Source of the DNA: an uncultured Odoribacter sp.
GTDB taxonomy: Bacteria; Bacteroidota; Bacteroidia; Bacteroidales; Marinifilaceae
Assembly (NCBI GenBank): GCA_910578105.1
Contig: CAJTPD010000001.1
Span: 248,001-312,000, forward strand
Direction: 5' to 3'
Length of the DNA stretch: 64,000 nucleotides
A program made the position numbers and the translations under genes. The notes beneath the pieces are model-generated. The model searched no databases. It was not told the origin of the DNA and saw only the letters and a list, made by a program, of their open reading frames with translations. This document shows positions 35,016 through 43,593 of this stretch, piece by piece. Position 1 is the first letter of the stretch; every line of letters starts with the position of its first letter.

Positions 35016-36140
35016 ATGTTATCTCCTCAATATTTTGTAGAAACCTTACAAGAAAATAATATAGACTTCTTTACTGGTGTTCCTGATTCTTTATTGAAAA
35101 GCGTTTGTGCTTATATTACTGATCATACGGAGCCGGAATGTAATATTATAGCAGCTAATGAAGGGGCAGCTTTGTCGTTGGCCGCCGGATATCATTTGGC
35201 TACGCATAAAATACCGGTGGTGTATATGCAGAATTCCGGCCTGGGAAATTGTGTCAATCCTTTGATGTCGCTGGTGGATAAAGCGGTATATCACATACCT
35301 GTTTTACTGGTTATCGGATGGCGGGGAGAGCCGGGGATTAAAGATGAACCGCAGCACATTAAGCAAGGTCAGGTGACATTGTCTTTGTTGGAAACAATGG
35401 GGATCCGTTATGAGATATTGGCCGGAGAGAATGAAGCGTTTAAACGACAATTGCAGTCGGCTTTGGCATATCAGGAACGAACCGGAGAGTCTTTTGCCTT
35501 TGTGGTCAGAAAAGGTACTTTCGAAGAGTACAAGCTCCGGAAAGATGAAACTTCCCGGTTGCACATAAACAGGGAAACGGCTATCCGGCAGGTGGTTTCG
35601 GTTTTGAATGACAATGATGTTGTTGTTTCTACCACAGGTATGATTTCCAGAGAATTGTTTGAAATCCGGGCGGCTGTGAACCAAGGCCATCATAGGGATT
35701 TTCTTACAGTAGGGTCTATGGGACATGCTTCACAAATAGCATTAGGGATTGCTTTGCAAAATAAAAACAGGGAGGTGTATTGTCTGGACGGGGACGGGGC
35801 TTTGTTGATGCATATGGGGTCATTGGCGATTACCGGAAATCTGAAGGCCGGTAATTATAAGCACATTGTGTTTAATAATGGGGCACATGATTCAGTGGGA
35901 GGGCAACCCACAGTGTGTATGAATATGGATTTACCGCAAATTGCTTTGGGATGCGGCTATCGGGCGGCTTCGTCTGTTGTTCAACCGGAAATGTTGCCGG
36001 AAGCTCTTGAATGGATAAAAAATACTGAAGGTCCTGTTTTATTGGAAATTAAGGTGCGAAAGGGGGCACGGAAAGATTTGGGGAGGCCGACACGTACTCC
36101 GGAAGAGAATAAGGGGGATTTTATGAAATTTATAGAATAA
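35016..36140 (+). CDS. aepY: Phosphonopyruvate decarboxylase
   Basis: A thiamine-diphosphate enzyme of 374 residues that drives phosphonate synthesis by decarboxylating phosphonopyruvate to phosphonoacetaldehyde. N-terminal block F-F-T-G-V-P-D-S-L-L, catalytic region A-A-N-E-G-A-A-L-S-L-A with the TPP-activating glutamate, Q-N-S-G-L-G-N, and the cofactor motif G259-D-G261 ... N287-N288. S-V-G-G-Q near the end is typical of this subfamily. Shorter than pyruvate decarboxylases because the middle domain is absent. The last A of its stop codon region overlaps the ATG of the reductase, a sign of translational coupling. Confidence 0.95.
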   Translation: MLSPQYFVETLQENNIDFFTGVPDSLLKSVCAYITDHTEPECNIIAANEGAALSLAAGYHLATHKIPVVYMQNSGLGNCVNPLMSLVDKAVYHIPVLLVIGWRGEPGIKDEPQHIKQGQVTLSLLETMGIRYEILAGENEAFKRQLQSALAYQERTGESFAFVVRKGTFEEYKLRKDETSRLHINRETAIRQVVSVLNDNDVVVSTTGMISRELFEIRAAVNQGHHRDFLTVGSMGHASQIALGIALQNKNREVYCLDGDGALLMHMGSLAITGNLKAGNYKHIVFNNGAHDSVGGQPTVCMNMDLPQIALGCGYRAASSVVQPEMLPEALEWIKNTEGPVLLEIKVRKGARKDLGRPTRTPEENKGDFMKFIE

Positions 36141-37264
36141 TGGAGCAATTGACCTATACGGGACCAGGTTCTGCAGAGCAATTGCCGGATGTTTTAAAAA
36201 AGTGGGCACCCGAAAAAATTCTTCTGGTGAGAGGGAAAAATTCGTATACGAAGTGCGGGGCTGCAAATATAATGGAAAGAAGCAAGGAGGTATTGGCTTG
36301 TCAGTTGACTGAATTCTGTGAGTTTTCCGAAAATCCGCAATATGAAGATGTAAAAAAAGGGTTGACGCTTGTCCGGCAATTTCAGCCTGATGTTATTATC
36401 GGTATTGGAGGAGGGAGCGTAATGGATATGGCAAAACTGCTCCGTTTTTTTTATTCTTATGATTATAATGAGGATTTTAGCCGGTTTGACAAAAAGGAGG
36501 GTATTATACCTTTAGTTGTTTTACCGACAACATCTGGTACCGGAAGTGAATCGACTCATTTTGCTGTTGTGTATAGAAATAAAGTGAAATATTCCGTGGC
36601 TCATGCGGATGTGCTTCCCGATGTGGCTGTTGCGGATCCTCGTTTTACATATAGTAATCCGGCCTATTTGACCGCCTGTAGTGGTTTTGATGCCTTGGCT
36701 CAGGCGGTTGAGGCATTTTGGAATGTGAATGCTACCGATGAATCTGACAGGTATGCCTGCCGGGCGATTCCTTTGTTGCGGAGTAATTTGTTGGCCGGGG
36801 TCAATCATCCTTCCGATGAAGTGCGGAATAAATTGTCGGAAGGTGCTTTCTGGGCCGGAAAGGCTATTAATATAACAAAAACAACGGCTCCGCATGCTTT
36901 TTCTTATCCGTTTACAGCGTATTACGGTCTGCCTCACGGACATGCTGTGGCGGTTACTTTTCCTTTTTTCTTACAATATAATTATCCGGGGCCGGAAAAA
37001 CGCCTGAATCCAAAATTGGATGCTTCCGGTTATAAGGAAAAAATGGACAAGTTGTATGCTATGTTGAATGTAAATAGTGTGGTAACAGCTTTTGATGATA
37101 TGACGGGTTTTATCCGGCAGTTGTCGTTGGGTTTTAAGTGTCCTGAAAATTATGCTCCGCAAATTATATTGGAGCATGTGAATCTTCAGCGTTTATCCAA
37201 TAATCCGGTAATACCGGATCGGGAATTGATTCGTGATTTTATTTTTTCATTAAAAACAATTTAA
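36140..37264 (+). CDS. Phosphonoacetaldehyde reductase (iron-type alcohol dehydrogenase)
   Basis: A group III metal-dependent alcohol dehydrogenase of 374 residues: NAD(P)-binding G-G-G-S-V-M-D-M-A-K, then T-T-S-G-T-G-S-E-S-T. In the metal site D184, H252 and H266 are present but the second ligand, His in most family members (D-x3-H), is Q188. Right behind PEP mutase and the decarboxylase, the expected reaction is phosphonoacetaldehyde to 2-hydroxyethylphosphonate. An aminotransferase that would make aminoethylphosphonate is not present in the cassette. The function is therefore well supported by context and the exact cofactor is not. Starts by overlapping the previous stop by one base. Confidence 0.88.
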   Translation: MEQLTYTGPGSAEQLPDVLKKWAPEKILLVRGKNSYTKCGAANIMERSKEVLACQLTEFCEFSENPQYEDVKKGLTLVRQFQPDVIIGIGGGSVMDMAKLLRFFYSYDYNEDFSRFDKKEGIIPLVVLPTTSGTGSESTHFAVVYRNKVKYSVAHADVLPDVAVADPRFTYSNPAYLTACSGFDALAQAVEAFWNVNATDESDRYACRAIPLLRSNLLAGVNHPSDEVRNKLSEGAFWAGKAINITKTTAPHAFSYPFTAYYGLPHGHAVAVTFPFFLQYNYPGPEKRLNPKLDASGYKEKMDKLYAMLNVNSVVTAFDDMTGFIRQLSLGFKCPENYAPQIILEHVNLQRLSNNPVIPDRELIRDFIFSLKTI

Positions 37265-37267
37265 TGT

Positions 37268-37975
37268 ATGAATGAAAAAGAGAAGAGGTTTTTAGAGGTT
37301 CTTACCCGCGTGAAGGTGCTTTTGGAACAAAATAATCTTTCTTATTTTCTGGATACCGGAACTTTGCTGGGGGCGGTGAGAGATAAACGTTTTATTCCCT
37401 GGGACGGAGATATTGACATTGGCATATATGAGCGGCAACAGCCACCAGTGGCACGGTTGAAAGAAATTGCCGGATGTTTTTATAGAAACGGTTTTAATGT
37501 ACGGGTGACTCCGGGGGTTATTTCTGTTTTTCCCGTAGAAGATTATATTCCTGTGGATATAAAATTTTACGAAATCAAAGATGGTACGTATCAAACGCAT
37601 TTGGAAGAATCGGATTCCGGGAATAACAGATTGTACGGTTATCTCTATTTTCGTTTGATCAATCGGTTTTTATTGGATAAAAAACACGGAATAAAAGGAC
37701 TGTTTGATGCTGTTATCAGTTTTTGTTTGAGGAGTTTCGGGAGAATCGTACCCGAACGGTTTTTGAATGATATGGAAAAGAGGCTGCATTATGAGTACCG
37801 GACGGTGGCAATTCCGTGTCATCTGATTGACGGACTGACACAGATTCCGTTTTACGGGGTTGAATTTTCCGTACCTGCTTTCCCGGAAAGGTATCTTGCT
37901 TTCCGTTATGGTGAAAATTGGAAAACGCCGAATAAAGATTATCAGTTTATAACAGACGATTGTTCTTTGTTGTAG
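37268..37975 (+). CDS. licD: LicD family phosphotransferase
   Basis: 235 residues with the LicD signature: F-L-D-T-G-T-L-L-G-A-V-R (28-38) and I-P-W-D-G-D-I-D-I-G (43-52), giving the metal-binding aspartates D46, D48 and D50. LicD proteins use CDP-activated head groups (choline, ribitol) and move the phosphate ester to a sugar; the fold is a nucleotidyltransferase. The gene is 3 bases behind the phosphonoacetaldehyde reductase, so the natural donor would be a CMP-phosphonate made with the fused domain of the PEP mutase. That assignment is inference. Cytoplasmic, acting on lipid-linked repeat units. Confidence 0.9.
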   Translation: MNEKEKRFLEVLTRVKVLLEQNNLSYFLDTGTLLGAVRDKRFIPWDGDIDIGIYERQQPPVARLKEIAGCFYRNGFNVRVTPGVISVFPVEDYIPVDIKFYEIKDGTYQTHLEESDSGNNRLYGYLYFRLINRFLLDKKHGIKGLFDAVISFCLRSFGRIVPERFLNDMEKRLHYEYRTVAIPCHLIDGLTQIPFYGVEFSVPAFPERYLAFRYGENWKTPNKDYQFITDDCSLL

Positions 37976-37992
37976 CTAAATTTATTGTCAGG

Positions 37993-39039
37993 ATGGATAA
38001 GAAGTATGATTTGGTTTTTGTGACCAATTGTCCTGCATTTTATAAAATAAATTTATTTAATGCTATTGCTGAAAAAGCCAGGGTCCTGGCCATTTTTATC
38101 GGCGTATCCAAAGAGGTTGTCATTGATAGGGATTTCGCACAACAGGTTTGTTTTGATTTTATTCAGGTAGGGAATACGGCAATTGAAACCAGAAACCGTT
38201 TGCGCGTGTTTGGGCGGTTGTTCAAAATTATATGCGGGCTTCGGTATAAATATATCATTTATGATGGGTATGATATGCCTGAAGTTGTTTCAATGATGTT
38301 TTGGACCCGGAAATCTAAGAATTGTCTGATTTGCGAATCTTCGGTTTTCGAAAGTTGCCTTACCGGTATAAAAGGGAGGGTTAAAAAGGTTATTCTGAAC
38401 AGAATTTCTGTCGGTTTTCCGTGCGGGGAATTGCAGGCCCGGATATTTAAAACATTAGGTTTTAAAGGAGAAATCCGGAAGACTTACGGAGTCGGTATAT
38501 TTAAAAAAGGCAAAAGGCCGGATGAGCCGAAGGAATTACCTGTTTCTTTCCGTTATGTTTTTGTCGGTCGGTTGGTTCCCGTAAAAAATATCGAACTGTT
38601 GATAGAAGTGTTCAATAAGAATGGGAAAAATCTGACAATTGTCGGATGTGGCATCTTGGAAAAAGAACTCCGGAAGAAAGCTAATGAAAATATTCTGTTT
38701 ACAGGTTTTATTCCGAATGAGGAATTGTATAGAGAATATCCGAAACATGATGTTTTTATATTGCCTTCTTCCAGTGAAACCTGGGGATTGGTGGTGGAAG
38801 AGGCTATTTATTACGGTTTGCCGGTGATAGTCAGCAGTGTGGTAGGATGTCTTACCGAGTTGGTTGAGGAGCCTGAAACCGGGATAGTTTTTCGAAATAA
38901 TGATGCGGAAGATTTGAATAGGGCTATTTTGCAAATGGAGCAGAATTATAGTTTTTATAAAGGAAATGCGGAACATTTTTCGTTTGAAAAACGGGATGAA
39001 CAACAGGTGGAGGCTTATGTAGGATTATTAAATATCTGA
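37993..39039 (+). CDS. Glycosyltransferase family 4
   Basis: About 348 residues from ATG 37993 (an earlier in-frame ATG at 37960 lies inside licD). GT-B fold with N-terminal acceptor half starting K-Y-D-L-V-F-V-T-N-C and C-terminal donor half: Y-V-F-V-G-R-L-V-P-V-K-N, then P-S-S-S-E-T-W-G-L-V-V-E-E-A-I, the E-x7-E element of retaining GT4 enzymes. Donor and acceptor sugars cannot be read. Ends 12 bases before the deacetylase gene. Confidence 0.9.
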   Translation: MDKKYDLVFVTNCPAFYKINLFNAIAEKARVLAIFIGVSKEVVIDRDFAQQVCFDFIQVGNTAIETRNRLRVFGRLFKIICGLRYKYIIYDGYDMPEVVSMMFWTRKSKNCLICESSVFESCLTGIKGRVKKVILNRISVGFPCGELQARIFKTLGFKGEIRKTYGVGIFKKGKRPDEPKELPVSFRYVFVGRLVPVKNIELLIEVFNKNGKNLTIVGCGILEKELRKKANENILFTGFIPNEELYREYPKHDVFILPSSSETWGLVVEEAIYYGLPVIVSSVVGCLTELVEEPETGIVFRNNDAEDLNRAILQMEQNYSFYKGNAEHFSFEKRDEQQVEAYVGLLNI

Positions 39040-39051
39040 TAGCATAAAATA

Positions 39052-39831
39052 ATGGAGTTAAGAGCACGCCTGAGAAAAATTGTATTGGATATTTTAGGGA
39101 TTACGGCCAGACCGAAGTCCGGAATTCATATACTTAACGGACATATGCTTCATCGGCTTTGTCCGGATGAGGAGGCGCGTGAAATGTTTGAAGTTTTGTT
39201 GGCAACTTTAAAAGAGTGGGTTACTTACGTCCGGATAGAAGATGCGGTCCGGATGATATGCCGGCACGAGCAGCCGGACATGCCTTTGGTTGCCTTTACA
39301 TTTGACGATGGTTTTGAAGAGTGTTTTACCGGAATAGCTCCCGTGCTTGAGAAGTTTGGTATAAATGGAATGTTCTTTATCAATCCGGGATTTGTTACGG
39401 GTGATGAGGGATATATAAAGAATTTCACAGAGCATGTGGTTTTAACACCCGGAAAAAGGCCGATGAATTGGGAACAAATAGCGGATTTACAGAGACGTGG
39501 ACATATTATCGGAGCACATACGATGGATCATTACATGATTAATGATTCTGATTTGACTAAACTGGACTATCAGATCGGATTTTGTAAATCGGTGATTGAA
39601 CAAAAGTTAAAAGTACCGTGCGATTATTTTGCTTTTCCTTACGGACGCCTGGAACATGCTAATCCGGCAGCTATAGAGATTGCAACAAGATATTATAAGT
39701 ATGTGTTCAGTCAGTCGGATTACAAACATTATTTCTCTTTTGGCGGAAAAGTGATAAACAGGAGGCATTTTGAACCTTTTTGGCCGGTTAATCATGTCAG
39801 GTATTTTTTGAGTAGCCGGAAAACATATTAA
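39052..39831 (+). CDS. Polysaccharide deacetylase (NodB homology, CE4-like)
   Basis: 259 residues with the NodB motifs: F-T-F-D-D-G-F-E-E (motif 1, catalytic base and metal Asp), G-A-H-T-M-D-H (motif 2, H-x3-H metal ligands) and F-A-F-P-Y-G-R (motif 3). No signal peptide, so it likely works on the cytoplasmic lipid-linked saccharide, removing an acetyl group from an N-acetylhexosamine. A free amine made this way would give a zwitterionic polymer when combined with a phosphonate; that is speculation. Gaps to both neighbouring glycosyltransferases are about 13 bases. Confidence 0.9.
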   Translation: MELRARLRKIVLDILGITARPKSGIHILNGHMLHRLCPDEEAREMFEVLLATLKEWVTYVRIEDAVRMICRHEQPDMPLVAFTFDDGFEECFTGIAPVLEKFGINGMFFINPGFVTGDEGYIKNFTEHVVLTPGKRPMNWEQIADLQRRGHIIGAHTMDHYMINDSDLTKLDYQIGFCKSVIEQKLKVPCDYFAFPYGRLEHANPAAIEIATRYYKYVFSQSDYKHYFSFGGKVINRRHFEPFWPVNHVRYFLSSRKTY

Positions 39832-39844
39832 TTTTTGCCTTTTC

Positions 39845-41065
39845 ATGCCAAGGCTTTTGCAGATAAATACGGTTGTTAATTCCGGTTCTGTCGGACGGAT
39901 TGCAGAAGATACCGGAAAGTGGGTTCAGCAGAATGGCTGGGAAAGTTATATTGCTTATGGCCGGAATGAACGGGAAAGCAGTTCCCGTTTAATCCGGATC
40001 GGTTCGGATTGGGAGGTGAAATTACATGGAGTTAAGACCAGGTTTTTTGATGCGCACGGTTTTGGTTCGAAACAAGCAACGATACGTTTTATCAGACAAC
40101 TGCAACGAATCCGGCCGGATATTATTCATTTGCATAACCTGCACGGCTATTACCTGAATATTGAAGTTTTATTCGCTTATTTGTCGCAATGTAATATTCC
40201 GGTTGTGTGGACATTGCATGATTGCTGGAGTTTTACGGGACATTGCGTCCATTTTCAGGATATTGGCTGTCAAAAATGGCAAACACAATGTAATAATTGT
40301 CGTTTGCAGACAAATTATCCGGCGAGTTTGTTTCTTGACCGTTCGCCTAAAAATTATATTGCCAAGAAAAATCTTTTTACTTCTGTTCCCAATATGACAA
40401 TAGTACCTGTTTGTTATTGGCTGGAGGATATAGTAAAAAAATCTTTCCTGAAAAAAGTAAAAACCAAAGTAATCCATAATGGAATTGATACGGAGGTATT
40501 TGTCCCACGGAATACATCAGAGGTCTGTAAGAAGTACGGGCTTGAAAATAAATTTGTATTGATTGCTATTGCCAATGTATGGAATTCAACAAAAGGTTTT
40601 CAGGATATTCTGCAAATTAGTAAATACTTGTCTTACGATGACAGGATTTTGATGATAGGAGTAAACAAACACCAGAAACAAAAATTACCTCCTAATGTCA
40701 TAGGAATAGAACGCACTGAAAATATACATGAGTTGGCTGAATTGTATTCTGTTGCGGATGTTTTGATTAATCCGACCTATCAAGATACTTTTCCGACAAT
40801 AAATCTGGAAGCGCAGGCCTGTGGCTTACCGGTTATAACTTATGCGACAGGAGGATGTGCCGAGGCGGTAAACGATGAAACGGGAATTGTTGTGAAAACC
40901 GGCGATGTAGAGGAGTTTGTGAATGCAATAGCTGTTGTAAAGCAAAAAGGAAAAGTGGCTTATTCTTCCTTTTGCAGAGAAAATATATGGAATCATTACC
41001 GGAAAGAAAATAAATATGATGCATATTTTTCTTTGTATAAGCATGTTTTAGAGTCTACTAAATAG
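39845..41065 (+). CDS. Glycosyltransferase family 4
   Basis: 406 residues, GT-B fold. Acceptor half: L-Q-I-N-T-V-V-N-S-G-S-V-G-R-I and I-I-H-L-H-N-L-H-G-Y-Y with a W-T-L-H-D-C-W-S-F-T-G-H-C block and a cluster of cysteines (C in G-C-Q, Q-C-N-N-C) that may bind zinc. Donor half: P-T-Y-Q-D-T-F-P-T-I-N-L-E-A-Q-A-C-G-L-P-V, standard for GT4. The cysteine-bearing WcaC-like arrangement is typical of colanic-acid-type enzymes. Specificity unknown. Confidence 0.9.
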   Translation: MPRLLQINTVVNSGSVGRIAEDTGKWVQQNGWESYIAYGRNERESSSRLIRIGSDWEVKLHGVKTRFFDAHGFGSKQATIRFIRQLQRIRPDIIHLHNLHGYYLNIEVLFAYLSQCNIPVVWTLHDCWSFTGHCVHFQDIGCQKWQTQCNNCRLQTNYPASLFLDRSPKNYIAKKNLFTSVPNMTIVPVCYWLEDIVKKSFLKKVKTKVIHNGIDTEVFVPRNTSEVCKKYGLENKFVLIAIANVWNSTKGFQDILQISKYLSYDDRILMIGVNKHQKQKLPPNVIGIERTENIHELAELYSVADVLINPTYQDTFPTINLEAQACGLPVITYATGGCAEAVNDETGIVVKTGDVEEFVNAIAVVKQKGKVAYSSFCRENIWNHYRKENKYDAYFSLYKHVLESTK

Positions 41066-41108
41066 TGAATACTCTCTTTTATCAAGATATTTTATACTTC
41101 ACAGAATA

Positions 41109-41888
41109 ATGCGGATATCACTTATTACGGCTACTTATAATAGTTGTTTAACTCTGCGTGATACACTCCAATCAGTTTTAGAGCAAACTTTCAATGATTT
41201 TGAATATATTATCATTGACGGAAATTCGACAGATGGAACCATATCGGTTATCGAAGAGTATGAAAAAAAATTCGGAGGCAGGTTGCGTTGGCTTAGTGAA
41301 CCGGACAAAGGGATTTATGATGCGATGAACAAAGGTATCCGGATGGCTGTCGGGGATATTGTCGGAATTTTAAATTCAGACGATTTTTTTACATTCAATG
41401 ATGTTTTGGAAAAGGTGGTCCGGGAATTTGAAAAGGATACAACTTTGGGAGCGGTGTATGGGGATGTACATTTTGTTTGTCCGGATAATTTGCAGAAATG
41501 TGTCCGTTACTATTCTTCGGCTATATTCCGGCCGGCGTTGTTTCGTTTCGGGTTTATGCCTGCTCATCCTTCTTTTTATGCGAAGCGGGAATGCTATGAA
41601 AAATACGGTTTGTATGCTTTGGATTATAAAATAGCGGCGGATTATGATTTATTGATCCGTTTTTTGTATGTAAAACGGATTTCGTACAGGTATTTGAAGA
41701 CGGATTTTGTGACAATGCGGACCGGAGGCGTCAGTACGCGGGGGATTCGGAGTCGTTTTGTGCTGAACCGGGAAATTGTAAAAGCTTGTCGTAAATATGG
41801 TATTTATACCAATATGTGGATGTTGTTTTTCAAATATTTCTATAAAGTTTTTGAGTTATTCCAACGGAAAAAGCTAAACATGGCTTAG
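41109..41888 (+). CDS. Glycosyltransferase family 2
   Basis: 259 residues, single GT-A domain: S-L-I-T-A-T-Y-N-S, I-I-I-D-G-N-S-T-D-G-T, L-S-E-P-D-K-G-I-Y-D-A-M-N-K-G (the block seen in WcaA-like transferases), and N-S-D-D as the metal site. The end is a short amphipathic basic tail that may touch the membrane. Followed after 18 bases by the epimerase-like gene, so it belongs to the same transcript. Confidence 0.9.
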   Translation: MRISLITATYNSCLTLRDTLQSVLEQTFNDFEYIIIDGNSTDGTISVIEEYEKKFGGRLRWLSEPDKGIYDAMNKGIRMAVGDIVGILNSDDFFTFNDVLEKVVREFEKDTTLGAVYGDVHFVCPDNLQKCVRYYSSAIFRPALFRFGFMPAHPSFYAKRECYEKYGLYALDYKIAADYDLLIRFLYVKRISYRYLKTDFVTMRTGGVSTRGIRSRFVLNREIVKACRKYGIYTNMWMLFFKYFYKVFELFQRKKLNMA

Positions 41889-41906
41889 TTTTTATTGTTT
41901 TGAATC

Positions 41907-42848
41907 ATGAATATCTTAATTACGGGTATCCACGGTTTTGTAGGGTCGAATCTTGTGGCGGATTTGGCAAAAGAACATGTATTGTATGGGGTGGATATTG
42001 TTACTCCTTTAAAAAAGGGGATAGTAAAGACTCTTTTATGGGATGATATTGATAAAGGGAAGATTCCTTCTGTTGATGTTATTATTCACTTAGCCGGAAA
42101 AGCTCACGACACAAAAAATACGGCACAGGCACAGGAGTATTTTGATATTAATACCGGATTGACACAGAAAATTTTTGATTTTTTTCTGGCTTCGGGAGCA
42201 CGGAAGTTTATTTTTTTCAGTTCGGTGAAAGCGGCGGCAGATTTTGTGGCAGGTGATGTATTGACAGAAGAGGTGATTCCTGCTCCGATAGGGCCATACG
42301 GAGAGAGTAAGATTGCAGCGGAAGAGTATATCCTTTCGAAGAAGGCACAGTGGAGGGAGGGCAAAGAGGTATATATCCTTCGTCCCTGTATGATTCACGG
42401 ACCGGGGAATAAAGGAAATCTGAATTTGCTGTATAATGTGGTAAAAAAGGGGTTACCTTGGCCACTGGGGGATTTTGAGAACAGGCGGACATTTACTTCC
42501 ATTGATAATCTTTGTTATGTGATTCACGGATTGATAGGTCAGGATGTTCTTTCCGGTATCTATCACATGGCTGATGATGAGGCACTTTCGACAAACGAAC
42601 TGATTACTCTGATGTGTGAAACTTTGGGAAAAAAGCCGCGCATCTGGAAAATAAACCGGGGGTTTATGACAGGCTGTGCCCGTCTGGGCAGTGTCTTACA
42701 TTTACCATTGAATCTGGAACGGCTGCAGAAACTGACAGAGAATTATGTTGTTTCCAATGCCAAAATCAAAAAGGCCCTGGGTATTTCCCAAATGCCTGTC
42801 TGTGCTCAGGAAGGTATCCGAAAGACTTTAAAGAGTTTCTCTGAATAA
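41907..42848 (+). CDS. NAD-dependent sugar epimerase/reductase
   Basis: 313 residues, extended short-chain dehydrogenase: G-I-H-G-F-V-G-S-N-L (Rossmann), H-L-A-G-K-A-H-D, and Y-G-E-S-K as the Y-x3-K catalytic pair. It is followed 15 bases later by a small phosphoglycosyl transferase and then by a CapD-like 4,6-dehydratase. This order matches pathways in which a 4-keto-6-deoxy-HexNAc is reduced to UDP-QuiNAc or UDP-FucNAc and then transferred to lipid carrier. So the enzyme is likely a 4-reductase or 4-epimerase of that pathway; the sugar is inferred from neighbours. Confidence 0.82.
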   Translation: MNILITGIHGFVGSNLVADLAKEHVLYGVDIVTPLKKGIVKTLLWDDIDKGKIPSVDVIIHLAGKAHDTKNTAQAQEYFDINTGLTQKIFDFFLASGARKFIFFSSVKAAADFVAGDVLTEEVIPAPIGPYGESKIAAEEYILSKKAQWREGKEVYILRPCMIHGPGNKGNLNLLYNVVKKGLPWPLGDFENRRTFTSIDNLCYVIHGLIGQDVLSGIYHMADDEALSTNELITLMCETLGKKPRIWKINRGFMTGCARLGSVLHLPLNLERLQKLTENYVVSNAKIKKALGISQMPVCAQEGIRKTLKSFSE

Positions 42849-42863
42849 ATATCAGTTTGTTAT

Positions 42864-43535
42864 ATGTATCCATTTGTTAAACGTTTTGCAGATATTATGA
42901 TATCTGCTTTGGCTTTATTGATGTTGTCGCCATTGTTTTTAATTGTGTCTTTGGTTTTGTTATGTACCGGAGAACATTATGTGTTTTATTTTCAACAACG
43001 TATTGGGTTGCAAAATAAACCTTTCGATATCTGGAAATTTGCAACAATGTTGAAAAATTCTCCCAATATGGGAACCGGAACCATTACTCTGCGGAAGGAT
43101 CCGCGGGTGTTGCCTTGCGGAACTTTTCTTAGGAAAACAAAAATTAATGAATTGCCTCAGATTATTAATGTTTTTATTGGAAATATGTCAATAGTTGGTC
43201 CTAGACCATTGACTGCAAATCATTTTAATACTTATAGCCAGGAAGTGAAAGAGGTCCTTTATGGTATTAAGCCTGGTATTACGGGGATTGGTTCTATTGT
43301 TTTCCGGGATGAAGAACGGTTGATTTCTGCTACTGACTTGCCGCCTGCTGAATTTTATGCCCGATATATATCCCCTTACAAAGGAGAATTGGAAAAATGG
43401 TACAATAAAAACCAGAGTTTGGGAGTGGATATGAAATTGATTTTCCTGACGGCTTGGGTGATTCTGAAACCTGAGAGTGATTTGCCTTTCCGTTGGTTGA
43501 AAGGTCTGCCGGAACGTCCTGAATATCTGAAATAA
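42864..43535 (+). CDS. Small phosphoglycosyl transferase (initiating sugar transferase)
   Basis: 223 residues: one re-entrant N-terminal membrane helix (about 10-35), then the core F-Q-Q-R-I-G, K-F-A-T-M-L-K and I-V-G-P-R-P-L. It starts repeat-unit synthesis by moving sugar-1-phosphate from UDP-sugar to undecaprenyl phosphate. The catalytic dyad of this family is Asp-Glu in D-E-L-P-Q; here it reads K-I-N95-E96-L-P-Q, so the Asp is Asn. The Glu and the rest are intact, which makes decay unlikely. Neighbours suggest a 6-deoxy-HexNAc substrate. Confidence 0.88.
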   Translation: MYPFVKRFADIMISALALLMLSPLFLIVSLVLLCTGEHYVFYFQQRIGLQNKPFDIWKFATMLKNSPNMGTGTITLRKDPRVLPCGTFLRKTKINELPQIINVFIGNMSIVGPRPLTANHFNTYSQEVKEVLYGIKPGITGIGSIVFRDEERLISATDLPPAEFYARYISPYKGELEKWYNKNQSLGVDMKLIFLTAWVILKPESDLPFRWLKGLPERPEYLK

Positions 43536-43593
43536 TGGTTGTTTTTGAGGGTTATTTTGTCCTATCTGTGTTATTAAAATAAAAATCTGTTAT

